Source of the DNA: Cymodocea nodosa
Taxonomy: Eukaryota > Streptophyta > Magnoliopsida > Alismatales > Cymodoceaceae
NCBI GenBank assembly: GCA_036874045.1
Contig: CM072341.1
Location: forward strand, 384,501-448,500
Direction of reading: 5' to 3'
Length of the DNA stretch: 64,000 nt
Positions 48,888 to 61,866 of this stretch are shown one piece after another; within the stretch, counting starts at the first letter, position 1, and each line of letters opens with the position of its first letter. The notes beneath the pieces are model-generated. The model was not told the origin of the DNA. It saw only the letters and a program-made list of their open reading frames with translations, and made no database searches. Position numbers and translations under genes: made by a program.

Positions 48888-51800
48888 ATGACAACGCCGG
48901 CGAGCACGAGCATTGCGTCGGTTCCGTTCCTCCTTTCTCTGTCAGTTAAAGGTCGGTTCGATTTCTACACGAGTTCAGTATTCTCCTGGTCCCAATTATT
49001 ATCCATTACATTTCAGCGTCGTCCATCTTTCAGGTGCTCGCGGTTCGGGGTTGCTCTTCACTCTTCCCTCCAGACAACGGAGATTCCCTTCTCCAGCACC
49101 GTCGCCTGCGGTTGTTATGAATTTGAGAAATAGTGATCACCGTGCCAGGACAAGTGTGGGGCCTGTAGTTCCGGCATTGGAGGCTCATGTGGAGGACGCG
49201 GTTCGTGCCGTTAAGGCTGGGAAGGTCGTTGCTGTGCCGACCGACACGCTTTATGGATTCGCCTGCGATGCTTGGTATGATGATCACGTTGCCTTTCTTT
49301 TCCAATACATTCTAGTTGACACCCTGAAACATTGGAATTTCGCTCGGGGTTAATCTACAAAATATCGTAACAGCAGAAATATTCTTTCTACTTAGCTTAT
49401 AAATGCGTGCATATCAATAAGAACTTTGCTACTGACGTATATGATTATAAGGTGGAACTATGCTTTCTTTTCATCGAAGCAACTAAGAAAATAGTGGATG
49501 GTTGCAGTACTAAGGAAGCAGTCGATAACATTTACAATATCAAAGGGCGCAAGTACACAAGCCCTCTTGCAATTTGTGTTGCTGATGTAACTGAAATACC
49601 TCGATTTGCAAGTGTTGATCATCTACCTAAGGGATTGTTGGATAATCTCCTTCCTGGACCTGTCACCGTTGTCCTAAGTCGTGGTAAGGATTCAATACAT
49701 GAAAGGAGTAAGTGGGAGACAAAGTGGTTTCTAAGTTTGCATGAAAATTATTATTATTATTATTATTTCAGGTGGTTCTAGTGCTCTTGAGAAGTCTTTG
49801 AATCCTGGCTTGGACACTATAGGCGTACGAGTGCCTGATTCCACATTTATCCGTGCAATTGCTCGTGGCTTGGGAGGTGCTTTGGCTCTTACCAGTGCAA
49901 ATCCAAGTGGCCAGCTCAGTAGTGTTTGCATCGATGACTTCAAGGACCTCTGGCATCATTGTGAGTTTGTTTATGATGGTGGTTTACTTTCCGCAGGGCA
50001 TGCTGGATCAACAATTGTTGATATAATAACTCCAGGGAAATACAAGATCCTAAGAGCTGGAAGGTTAGTCACATTTTAGAGTTACATGTTGTCTCTTCTT
50101 GACTCACATTTGCATGACAACTTTTCTCTTAGGGTGCCTCTATTTTGTTCTGTAACATATGATACCCATTCATAACTTCTAACTCACTAATACTCACAAG
50201 GTTAGTTTAAAATGACAATTGGGAATTTCTCTGGTTATTATTTTATTTACCATTTCATGACCACAACTATGATATTGTTATAAAATATGGTTACTTACTG
50301 AATTGTACTCCAATAAATTGTATAACTTAGTGTTATGTGAAAATTCCAAAAGCAAGTCAAGCTGCCAATTTGATGCCATTTTCCTTCTTAAATATTGAAT
50401 AATTTGTTTCCAATTATCAATTCTGCTATTATTATTGTGATAGGAAATGAGATAATTAATATAGTTAATATGTATGCTCCACAAGTACGTTTAGTAGAAG
50501 CTATTAAATAGAAATTTCAAGAAGACTTGAATAGTTTAGTTCATGGTTTACCTTTTAAATTGTGGTATACAAGAAAAAATAAACATAAGAATGAAGTTGA
50601 AATAATAGTTGATAAAAGTTTAAAAGATGAAGTTGTCGAGGTAATAATGATATAAGATTAAGCTTATGACAGGAAATGAGATAGTTAATATAATTAGTGC
50701 ATATGCTTCAGAAGTAGGCTAGGAGAAGCTATTAAATAGAAATTTTGGAAAGATTTAGATAGGTCAGTTTGTGGTTTATCTACTAGTGAAAAACTCTTTA
50801 TTAGAAAGGACCTAAAGGGTCAAAATATATGATATGAAAGAAATTATGGAAGATTTGGTTTTGATAATAGAAATGAAGTGGAAAATTTAATTTTAGATTT
50901 TAACATAGCTTGCAACCTTTTAATAGTTAACACCTATTTTAGGTAAAGAGAGGAGCATTTAATTATATTTAAAAGTCCTGTACATAATTTGAATGTCCTA
51001 TAATCTAAACTAAGAGTAAGTAACCCAACTTGATTTGACTTAAATCAAAACTATCAACCAAATCATACCTATTAGCTAGAATATTTTTTAATTCTATCCA
51101 AATCATCGTATTTAATTGAGCCAAATTAAATCAAACCATTTAAAATCAGTTTGGCTTTGTTTGACTTATGAGTAAATGTACAACAGCAATTCAAGCCATA
51201 ATCCCATTACGTGAGATTAACTACATGAATCCTTTTTTTTTAAAGTATTTCTATCTATTGCCTACTTATGAATAATTGTATTAATAAAATATTTAAATTA
51301 AGTTAAATGCCCAACATAATTTTTAATTGATCAGCATGATTGTTTTGGTAAGAATTTGAAGATAAATTTTTTTATACTTAATAATCATGAGATCAATGAT
51401 GTAAAATATAACACATGCTAACTTGATGAACTTGAGATTACATTTGACAAATAAACATATAATCAATGTAGTGATGTTACTAATGTATGTATATTGATAA
51501 CACGTGTAATTTTTGTTAATTATTTAATATTTTTAATGTAGATCAGTTTAGCTTGATTAAGTTGACCTCCAAATCATAATCTAAACCATGTATGTCCACT
51601 TAAGATGTTTTCAAGTTAAACCAAATCATATACTTTGAGAAACTGAATCAGATTATCAAAAATAGTTTTGAGTTATTCACTTAATCAACTTAAATAACTT
51701 AGATGCCCACCCCTAATCTAAGACAAACTAGACATTAATTGTTCATTTAATGTAGGGGCTGGGGAATCTATAGGAGACCATCGTGGCTTTCTCAAGAAAA

Positions 51801-52101
51801 GGAAAGTTATATACTAAAATTTGCATGAACAGGAGGTTCATGTAATCTTCTTGCCTGCAAGAGGCCTACTATTGCAGTTTATTTCTTGTTTCTTTATTTG
51901 GAATTGGAGAGCTTGAGTAGTTTGTAGCTATACATTGTGAAGGGAATGAAGTGTATTTGTGTTCTATTATAATCATGATATTTAATCAAATACTTATATT
52001 ATTAAATGTTTCATCTGAAACAATTTTTGGAATTGTTTTTCAGTGCAAGAGAAGAAACAATTAAAATCCTTAAAGTATTTGATCTTAAAGAAGCTCGTTG
52101 A
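48888..52101 (+). CDS. YrdC/Sua5-family threonylcarbamoyl-AMP synthase, organelle-targeted, five exons
   Basis: Exons: 48888-48951, 49034-49274, 49508-49683, 49772-50063 and 52044-52101, in total 276 residues. The family makes threonylcarbamoyl-AMP from threonine, bicarbonate and ATP, the first step of t6A37 formation on ANN-decoding tRNAs. Signature blocks: KAGKVVAVPTDTLYGFACDA (near 82-101), YNIKGRKYTSPLAICVAD, LLPGPVTVVLSRG, IGVRVPD, LALTSANPSG (198-207) and GSTIVDI. The last exon supplies the short tail SAREETIKILKVFDLKEAR. The first 75 residues are Ser/Arg-rich without acids and look like a transit peptide. They require an 82-base first intron (48952-49033); without it the frame would start only at Met 49117. 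At5g60590 is the Arabidopsis relative I remember. Intron 4 (1.98 kb) carries LINE pieces. Confidence 0.9.
50410..50990 (+). mobile_element. RTE-type LINE, two endonuclease-domain fragments
   Basis: GGAAATGAGATAATTAATATAGTTAATATGTATGCTCCACAAGTA (about 50440-50485) and ACAGGAAATGAGATAGTTAATATAATTAGTGCATATGCTTCAGAAGTA (about 50670-50718) both match the ISAYAPQVG-coding block of the copy at 35.84-35.90 kb. The block before it (TTGTGGTATACAAGAAAAAATAAACATAAG) occurs at about 50560. So the same endonuclease region is present twice here, in sense orientation within intron 4 of the YrdC gene, from two insertions or one internal duplication. Confidence 0.75.
51182..51262 (-). mobile_element. RTE-type LINE 3' end fragment
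   Basis: The reverse complement, GGCAATAGATAGAAATACTTTAAAAAAAAGGATTCATGTAGTTAATCTCACGTAATGGGATTATGGCTTGAATTGCTGTTG, matches the extreme 3' end of the plus-strand copy at 54525-54695 (AGATAGAAATATTTG, AAGGATTTATGTGATTAA, ACATAATAGGATTACAGCTCAGATTGTTGTT). The short TTG-rich end is typical of RTE elements, which lack a poly-A tail. Confidence 0.65.
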
Positions 52102-52680
52102 TATGAGGGGCAGCCCTGACCAACCCCCAACTGCTCACTTTACCTTCTTGTAAGTCAAGCTATATGACTGGTTTACCACCATAGGCATAACAAAGTTATT
52201 AAATCATCAATTTCTTGAGTTAACATTCTTGTTATATGTGTCCACCAAACTTTTAAGTTGTTGCTCCCAAGTTTTATTGAAACAATTTTACTTATAAAAT
52301 TTTAGGGAGGGTTATGGTATCTTGAGGGTACCATAGAATTTTTTGGGTATTAAAATCTTTGAATTTTGATTATTCATCTAAATACATGATGGCAAGATTG
52401 AAATAAAAAATAAATGCTTGTAAGTTATAACCACCAAGAAGGTTATTATTTCTTAATTTATGATAGGCATTCACTTAGAAGCACAATATGACGTGATCAC
52501 TTTTTCTTGAGCTTATTGATTTGTTCTACATGTAAAACTCTTCTCACACCATTGCATTTTCTTTTTCTTCCACCTTTTCTTTGGTCCAAAAATTCATTTG
52601 CTTTAGAATTGTGTTGCATTTTTTAAGTATACAACAACAACAATCCTTTTTTTCATGTATTTTATTTATTGTCAAAGCCT
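52102..52680. other. Downstream flank of the YrdC gene
   Basis: AT-rich DNA that includes the probable 3' untranslated region of the YrdC gene. No element recognised before the LINE begins near 52680. Confidence 0.45.
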
Positions 52681-54190
52681 CAGTTAAATTATATAAATTT
52701 AAATCTTTTCTTATAATTTCTAATCAAGGAGTTTTAGGCCTACCTTTACTTCTTTTAATTTCTTCTACACTAATTAATTATTCTCTCTTGACTACTACAT
52801 TCTTTAGTATTCTAAGGATATGACCAAATCATTTAAACTAATTTTCCCTTGTCTACAATTAGTGTAACTCTTATTCTATTCTTAATAAATTATTTTTTAA
52901 TTTATCCCTTATATTATTATCACTCATCCATTTAAACATATGTATCTTAGCAATACTAACTTTTTATATATAATCATGTTTTACAGCTTAATATTATGAA
53001 CCGTAAAGTATAGCTTAACAAATAGTAGTTTTATAAAATTTTCCTTTTAATTTGAATGGTATCCTCCTATCATAGAGCACTTCAAAAGTATTTCATTGCT
53101 TCATACAAATTTTTTAATCGTATGAATGACATCTTCTATAATTTTATCATTCTATTTATCATACATCCTAAATATTTAAAAATCTTACTTTTATGAATCT
53201 AATGGTCATCTATGTATATACCTTCATCATTATTCCTATTTTTATTGAACCTATATTTCATATATCTAGTTTTTGACCTATTCAATCTAAATATTTGGAC
53301 TTCAAGGTATCTCTCCATAATTCTAATTTAAAATTAATTCTTGACTTACTTTCAGCAATTAAAATTATATCATTAGCAAATAACATATACCAAGATATTT
53401 CTTTTTGAATTTCCTTGGTTATCTCATCCATAACAAAGACAAATAAATATAAATTTAAGAAAGATGTAAACCTGTCTATAGAAAATTTCTTAGATTCTCT
53501 TTCTATCGTTTTAACATTAATAACTACTTTTTCATGCATGTTCTATATAATATCGGTATATGCATACTCTCTCTCTTTTTTTAACTTAATGTAAACCTGT
53601 CTATAGAAAATTTCTTAGATTCTCTTTCTATAGTTTTAACATACTTTTTCATGCATGTTCTATATAATATCGGTATATGCATACTCTCTCTTTTTTTTTA
53701 ACTTACCATAATAGATTTCCATGTACTCTATCATAAGTTTTTTCTAAATCAATGAAAACCATATGAAGGTCTTTTTTCTTAACTCTAAAATTTTTTATTA
53801 GTTTAAGTAAAATTACTTTCATTGTTGACCTACCTAGTATAAAATCCAATTGATTTTTTGTAATTTTAGTTACATATCTTAGTCTTTATTTAATTACCTT
53901 TTCCCATTTTATAGTATGACTCATTAACTTAATACCACAATAATTATCATAATTCTGTATGCCTCTCTTTTTCTTAAGTATAAGTATTGAAGAACTTTTT
54001 CTCCATTTATTTGGCACTTTCTTTGTCTTTAAAATTATATTAAAAAGTTTAGCTAACTTCTTTATCCATGTTTCATTCGTGTCCTTCCACAATTCAATAA
54101 GAATACCATTTAATTCAATAGTTTTCCCACATTTCATTTTTTTAATTGCTTCCACCTTCAAATTACTAATTCTTTTAAAAGAATGATACT
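52681..54190 (-). mobile_element. RTE-type LINE, reverse transcriptase and C-terminal region
   Basis: On the minus strand, in order from about 54160 to 53280: IKKMKCGKTIELNGILIELWKD, PNKWRKSSSILILKKKRGIQNYDNYCGIKLMSHTIK, FILGRSTMKVI, MVFIDLEKTYDRV, LFVFVMDEITKEIQKEISWYMLFANDIILIAES. These are the fingers and palm motifs of plant RTE/BovB-like reverse transcriptase. The catalytic FADD box reads FAND, and frames are interrupted several times, so the copy is inactive. The C-terminal tail runs down to 52681. A 125 bp internal tandem duplication lies between the palm motifs. It is 5'-truncated (no endonuclease part adjoining), as usual for LINEs. Confidence 0.85.
53464..53702. repeat. Tandem duplication of about 125 bp inside the LINE copy
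   Basis: ATGTAAACCTGTCTATAGAAAATTTCTTAGATTCTCTTTCTAT starts at 53464 and again at 53589, each followed by TTTTTCATGCATGTTCTATATAATATCGGTATATGCATACTCTCTC. The second unit lacks about 12 bases. The units are almost identical, so the duplication is younger than the LINE insertion. Confidence 0.9.
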
Positions 54191-54524
54191 TTTTATCTTT
54201 TTAAATGCTATAAAATTTTTGCATTTTTAAGCATAATAATGCATTCTCACATTATTGTTTTTGGCCATCACTTTTTTGGTAGGTAAATGCTCCTCAGCCT
54301 TACGATTTCTTTGAGCTTGCCAAGTTTAATTAAAATGTCTTGCAATTAGCTATTTGGTTCAATGGCTACAAGCAAAATATCTTGACCCATTAGTGATGGT
54401 TTACTTGGAGGACTCTTCTGAAATCCAAAAAATTGAAATTGTCTCTAAAATTGACATTAGGGTTTTGTCACATATTTAAAAGATCAAAAAATACATTAGT
54501 TAGGAGAGAAATTTTTGTTACTGT

Positions 54525-54695
54525 AGAAGAAATTAAAAAAAAGTAGAGGTAGGTTTAAAAATACTTGGTTAAAAATTATAAAAAAGATTTAAATTTATTT
54601 TATTTAATCAATTATTTGACAATAGATAGAAATATTTGAAAAGAAGGATTTATGTGATTAAACCCACATAATAGGATTACAGCTCAGATTGTTGT
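54525..54695 (+). mobile_element. RTE-type LINE 3' end fragment
   Basis: GAAGAAATTAAAAAAAAGTAGAGGTAGG, ACTTGGTTAAAAATTATAAAAAAGATTTAAATTTA and GGATTTATGTGATTAAACCCACATAATAGGATTACAGCTCAGATTGTTGTT match the end of the copies at 14.8 kb and 52.7 kb read on the minus strand. It is a short 3' terminal piece in the opposite orientation to the larger LINE fragment next to it. Confidence 0.75.
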
Positions 54696-57600
54696 TTAGG
54701 TTGGCATCAACACTCTACAAAGGAAATAGGAAATGATAATCAGATTGGTGGACTAAATCATTTGAAATTAGACTTATTTCCCGAGTAATCTAATTAATTA
54801 CTTTGATCAAGTGTCTTATTGATTTGAGTAATTGGAATGATTAATTGAAGATAGGGTTGATTTCCTGAAGTATGCAACCACTTAGAAGTCATTAAAGATT
54901 ATACAAATTTTGTAAGGGTTAAGATGGAGGATAACTCAAATTCCCCTGATATTTGTGGATGAATACAACTAATATGAATATTTTGAGTTAGAACAATGTA
55001 TTTTTTGAATTCAGGAATTTAGAGAGAAGGTCACGTAAGGTAAATGGATGTAATTAAATTAGGTTAAAGGTCTATCCTATAACTTATTAAGAAATAGATT
55101 AGGTAAATACTTGTTGCTAATTGTGAGTTAGCATGTTAATCTATGAGTAGAATGAGTTGATGACTAACAGGTCATGAGCAGAAAATATCTCTACCTTATA
55201 TTAAGTTGAAGCATGTTAAGAGGGGTCATTCTAGACCCACTTATAACCTTAAGGTTTGTTATAGGTGGCCTAAATCTCATTATGTGACTGGCTACTGGTC
55301 AAGGGGGCAATGACATTGCTTTCGCTTCCATAAGAAACAGGAAAATTTCTCCATACAGCAATCGAATCATAAACTTCGATCAACATGGTCCTTCCTTGCC
55401 GTTAGTAGGTACTTCATTTTCTATTTTACTTTGATGCAATTATCTTCCATGTTGGATGTAGCTTAAGATTTGATGGAAGTTACAACTTGTAGGCTATCTT
55501 TTCAACCTTCTTTGAGATGGTAAATGGTCTCTTGCACTTTTGTAGAAAAGCCTTTTGTACAATCTTTGTAACTTTGGTATGGGATCTTGGTAGACAATTT
55601 CTCCTTGGTATTCGACCTTTCGTCTCTTTCGATTAGCTCTTCTCCTGCAATTTAAGCAGGAGTGAATCAAATCACAAGAGCTCATTCGTGATAATCATGG
55701 GGACAACAAAGCTTTGATGTCAGGTACAATTGTCACGGGTTATACAGACAATATCTCAGCTACCTAAAAGTTTGTCTAAGATTATAAAAAGCAAGTGTAA
55801 ATGGCACGTTCATCCTTGACAAATGTAGGTAGAATGGCATGATCCTATTACATCTGTAGACTATTGTACGCATTCTACGGTTTTTAATGTATTTTACACG
55901 CTTATACATCTATACAGGATTGGAGAATGCTCTAGCCCTTAACCTCACTAATTGATTATTTGAGTGTTAAACTTAGAGTGGCTGACAGGTAGCTGCTCGT
56001 CCACTGGTTTGCCATGTATCACTATGTTTGATAGATCTATTTTTATTCCTTTACGTTTGTAACTTTTTATTTAACGTAGACGGTGCTAAAGAATCAGGCC
56101 TTATAGGAGAGGAAAATATGGAACAAAGCATATGAGAGAGAATGTGTTATTTACATAGAATAGTTCATATGCATTTCATTTTATTGATATTTGGTCTGAA
56201 AATTTCATATATTCCTATGTAAATTTAATAAATAACTATTTTAGGATTAAGGGTATATGTAAAAGGACATGCGAAAATAAGGGAGAAAAGTATTGAAAGC
56301 AAGGAAGAACATAGGACGGAGAAAAAGGGAAAAGGTGTTAAGGAAATGTAAAAAAGAAAAAATATATATATGAGAAAGGATATGTTATTTATGTGGAATA
56401 TTGTTTGTACGCATGGCACCTTTTCAGCACATGCAATTGAAAATCCAAAATTAAAAAAACTTTACTAACTTATTCCAAGCTTTTCTATTAATGACGATAT
56501 TTTCGCACGTGTTTTGAGTTAGAGTAGCAATTTTTAATAAGACATGCTAGCATGTTAAATAAGTTTGAATATCTGTATAGCAGATTCATGTAATAGATAA
56601 GTTGGCAAGCTTAACGTTATCAATAAATGAGTCATTCAGATTTATGTGCATAACTCATTTATAATCTATCAAATCTTAATAATAGTATTTGTTATTTTTA
56701 TGTATGGATTATTATCATGATTTGATATATTTTTAAAATTTTTAAATATTATTTTAGATATTTTTATATACTTTTGAATCAATATGTTTTACCATAGAAT
56801 ATAAGAATAAAGATTAAATTTTTAGCATAGGTTAATTATTTAACTATATTAATTATGACTATTTACACATAAGTGTAATTTATCATAATTTGTTCATAAG
56901 CTTATTATGATAAGTTTATCCATTTCTTATTTTATTCGTTTCTCCTTGTTTTAATAAGCTTGTCCATTTATGTTACACCTGAGTGTGTGAACGAAGTATG
57001 TTTAAACGAGTTGAAGGCTTTACCTTTTTTATAATAGTTGAATAGTGGCATTGGATAATTTTGAATCTAATAATTTTTTCTTTAGGTACTTATAGATTAA
57101 AAAATATCATCTGTATTGGCATTCGTAACTGTTAAGTAACAAATTCAGTAAATAATTACCATTGAGTATGGACTAGTCGGTTAATAGAATGACCTATATG
57201 TAAACTAATAAAGGTAGACAATACCCCTGTCCAGCTAATTTTAAACAAGTGAGGTTGAAGCTAGCAACTTTTACCAGTTGTAATTGTCGTCATAGATATC
57301 TCTATTTATGTTAACACTATTTATATTTGAAGTCAATTTTTGTTATAAACATTAGTAGTATTTTGAATTATGGATATTCAAAATGCTATATCGAATTTGA
57401 TTTTAGTGTATCATTTGGTGAAGCGAGACTTATAATTCACATAATTCTTACTTTGTATTTTCATTGTAACTTTTTTTTAAGGGAAGTCCTTTTTCCAAGA
57501 AATGTGTTTTCTACGTCTTTTGGATACTTCGCTTTTATATTTTAGTTTGAATTCAGTATTTTCCAAAAATGTTGAAAACAATATAATTTTTTATATTTAC

Positions 57601-58716
57601 ATAAAAATCATTAAAAATGATCAACAATACTAGTTTCCAATAAAGTAATTTTTCGAAAAAAAAGAAAGCTAAATCGTTGGAAACACCTTTCCAAATATAA
57701 CCTTAGGCAAATGAATTTTTTTTAAGTTAAATGAAAATATATGTATTCCAAATTTGTTGAGTATACATGTAAGCTTCGTTATTTATTATTATATCTTTCG
57801 ATATAAGTTTTATCATACGCCAACTTGTATATCTTAATGATTTCGAACTTCTTTGTAGTGTGTACAAATTTAAATCTTTTATCTTCTATTACGATTAAAT
57901 TCTTATTTCAATAAAAGGTAAAAATGGACAACGTTGATGCTCATAAGCCTACTTCTCACCTCACATGAACCTTGCATGGTTGCTCACCTACACCTCTTCT
58001 TCTCGTGCGATTGCGTACTTGCATTTCCTTCTTTTGAAGTTATTTGTGTCACCCAAAAACTTGGAAATGTCAAGAAAAAAGAAAGTAGAGAAAATTATAA
58101 GGATGCTTGTGCATGTTCGGAATCTTGAGAAAGTTTAAAAATTAAAACTTTCTCAGACTTTCGACCTCTCCCGCTTTGATTTTCAAGAAATCTGACCTTC
58201 TCGCATCCGACGTCGTCCACGAGCTTCGAGCACGAACGCCTCAAGCTGCACAATACTACTTGTATTGACCTTCGCAAGCTTCATCGGCTGCACGGTACCA
58301 CTCACTTCGACCTTCGCAAGGTTCATCGACCTCAATGATTAAGACCTGAAGTTGTGTCCGTCGCACCCTCCTCTTGTGTAGTCGGTGCCTCAAGAATAAG
58401 CGACCAAATAATTCAAAATTGAATTCCTACAACCTTATGTTTGTGGGCGCCAACATCTACGCCACCCATATTATCTTCCTGTCAATTATCTAAGCGGTAA
58501 AACACCCATATTATCACTTTTTTAGATTCGAGTCTTCGAGTCGTGGGATAACGTGAAAAAAGATAAAAAAACACCACCGTCTAAAAAAAAAAAAAATTAT
58601 TGTTTATTTATACGGAGAGAAAAAGGGGAGAGCGAGGGCGCAGGAGGTGGAGTCCGTCGAGGGCTCCAAGCAACTCGGAATTCGTTCCTTCCGCGTTCCC
58701 ACTTCCATTCCCCGTG
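54696..58716. other. Intergenic region upstream of the TLDc gene
   Basis: Mixed sequence without a recognised gene. A small minus-strand frame at 55494-55685 (CRRRANRKRRKVEYQGEIVYQDPIPK) is basic and may be decayed element coding sequence, but no family could be assigned. Positions 58130-58400 are a GC-richer patch containing two near copies of ACCTTCGCAAGCTTCATCG followed by a CACGGTACCACTCAC-type spacer. The last 100 bases are GC-rich and probably the TLDc gene leader. Confidence 0.4.
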
Positions 58717-61700
58717 ATGAGCTCGTGGAAGGAGAAGATCGGTGACGGGCTCACCGGCCTTGTCGCCGGCTCCCCTCCCGCCGTCTCCTCTGCATCTCAT
58801 CCCGCTCGCGTCCGAGATCCACCGGTCGCTCTGGACGAAGTGCCGAAGGTAGTGTGTCATCGGTAAATGTGTCGACGTTCTTTGGTTGTTGTTGTTTTTT
58901 TTTTTTAATGCTAGATCTTTCGCTTTTCTTTTCTTTTTTGGTGCATTTGTTTTTCTCAAGGAGGAGAATAGCTAGAGCTTGGATTAGATCTATAATTCGG
59001 GAAACATCAAACATACTTTATTTCTTTAGAGTTCCCCATCGGTGCGGGGATAAGGCAGGAGAGAAGGCACGTTGATTTGTCGCGATTTAGGAGGGGGGAT
59101 TCACTCCCATGATTTTCATCTTCTTTTTCAGTGGTGGGATTTTCATTGTTGAGATTATATTTAACCGTGTGTTAGTTGAGTTTCGTACGTCACAGTTCTG
59201 TATGCAGAAGGATTGCATTCTATTGGTTTGGTACTAATCCTATTTGCACACGAGTATCATATCGGCCCTGTGTGATATATCTAATTCTCAGGTCGTACTC
59301 TATGCATTCTTGTCTAACATCGCTTATTAAGATGAACTTTCTATTCCATGGTATGGTTTGCTCTAACGTCTCTTTAAGATTGAAACGGTGCCTTTCATCC
59401 ATGCAGATCCTACCTTTTTCGGCAGACGGACTACATTCTCCAAAGTCATCTACCGTTTCATTGCCGTCATCCTTTCTGCAGAAGACTAGTTCTGTATTTG
59501 ATAGAGTGAAAATGGATATACCTAGAAGGTGGACTGGTCTTAGACCAACACCATCTTGGTCACTTCCTGTCAAATGGAGAAGCAACAATTCCACTTCAAA
59601 GGAAAGAACAATGCATGGCAGTGTGGGTGTTGAAGAGAGAAATACTGTGGACTTCACCGATGGAACTGAGAGAAAGGAGGTTGTAGAAATTTCTGAAGAG
59701 AGTGAGGAGCATGTTTCTGGTAGGAAAATTGATTGTGACATTCTAGTTGGTAGAACAGTGATGTCAAATACTTCAAAAGATTTCCTGTCCAATCTGATGG
59801 ATGAATCTACATTTATCTCTTCTGATTTATTTGAGTTCTTGCAATCATCACTGCCAAATATCGTGAAAGGACGCAAATGGGTTCTATTATATAGGTAAAC
59901 TCTTATTGAATCTTTAGCATTTATTTCATATACATCATTTCTAATTCATTTCTTATTAAAATTGAAGGGCAGTACTTTGAAACATGGAATATCATTCCGT
60001 ACACTTATTCGTAAAAGTGCAGGACTCCCTGGTCCATGTTTATTGGTATGCAAGCACCATAATTTTTAATGTCTGCTCTTTCGTTTTTTGGGAGTTTTCA
60101 CTTTTCTTCAAAAGCGATAGAACCTAATGAATTGTTACTTTGGGTGTTAAGATGGAGTTCCTAACAGGCTGGGATTGTATTTGATTTATTTCTTTTTTCT
60201 CGTCAGATTGTTGGTGACAAACAAGGTGCTATATTTGGTGGTTTGCTAGACTGTCCTTTGAAGCCAACAGCAAAAGGAAAATATCAAGTAATTTAATATG
60301 GTTAATAATTTATGTTCTCTCGATCAGTGTGTATTCATGTTAATCAGTTCTCACCTAACAGGGTACAAATCAAACATTTTTATTCACAACAATATATGGC
60401 GCACCAAGGCTCTTTAGGGCAACTGGTGAGTGATCTCCAACAGTCTTTCAATAGATGCTTTCAAGCAATTTGTGGTAAATGTGTAGCTTGAGGTAGTTTC
60501 TGGTGCTGCTCAAAGTTCATCATGCTCTTTGTATTTTTTCCTCAAAGGCAATTATGATAGTCCAATTAGATTCCAATGCTTTCGGCAATGTCCAAGTGCT
60601 TTGTTAATTTTTAAGCCCAAAAGTATGGCAATGAGAATAAATTTGTGGTTGTTGACCCTACGTGTGTTTCCAATGTTCTCTTGTTGAACTTCTGGTTGAA
60701 CTCTCATGCTTGAATGATGAATAAACAACTCATACCATAATTTTGCCATGAGAATTTCCTTTTCTTCCATATATTTCTATCTATGGTCAAATTTTAGATT
60801 AAATATTTCCTTACATAAATTTAAATATTTACTTACAATTCCTAAACAAGTGATTTTAAGTGTTCTATTTTTTTAGTTTCCTTTACACAACGTAAATGAA
60901 TAGACCTACCTTGCATAAGACTAAATTAATTTTCTGTGATTTAAATTACATGCGTTAATATTTCCTTAATTACTCATTCCCATAGTTTTGCAGAATAACT
61001 TATTAACTTAATACATCAATAATTATTAGTGCCTCCCTCATTCTTATATATAGGTATTAAAAGCTCTTTCTCCATTCATCTGACATTTTGTCTTTAAAAT
61101 TATATTAAAAAGCTTAGTTAATCGCTTAATTCTTACTTCATCCATGTACCTTCTCACCTCAATGGAGATACCATCTTGTCTCCTTGCATTTCATTTTTTT
61201 ATTTCTAAACTGCTAATTTTTCTAAAATAATTATAACTTATATCCTTTGTTCTATGACCTAAATTTTTCGTGTAAGAGTTTCTTACAGTATATTCATCAA
61301 AAAGTTTACTAAAATACCACATCATCTATCTCTTATTTCATTTTCTTATACTAAAACTCTACTATCTACATCCTTGATACACTTAAATCTCTAGATTTTC
61401 TTTCTCTAGTCTTAGCCAATTTATATATTCTACTTTTCCCTTGCTTTATGTTCAAATTATCATGTAATTCCTTATAGACCTAATTTTTAACTTTAATAAA
61501 TTATTGTAGCGTTCCTTTTCACTGGCTTATACTTTTCCAAATTTTCTTCATTTCTACATGTATGATAGATTTATAACATTTTTTCTTTTCTTTTATTATC
61601 TTTTGTATATCTTCATTTTATCACCAACTTTCTTTACTTAATAGAGCTATCCCAAAAAACTCCTAAAATTTCCTTAGCAATCTTTTTTATACAAATAGTT

Positions 61701-61835
61701 GCATTCCAATGTTTATTTATTTCTCTGTCTAGTTTCCATATTCCATCTTTTAAATGAGAAAATTCATTTGATATATTAAATTGTTTTCCTACAATAAAAA
61801 TAAAATGAAGCAAAAATAAATCCTATGTGACAAAG

Positions 61836-61866
<31 letters not shown>

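Noticed and set aside
55494-55685. Basic minus-strand frame considered as a mobile-element coding relic
   Set aside because: Only 63 codons with no diagnostic motif and no recognisable flanking structure, so no family is claimed.
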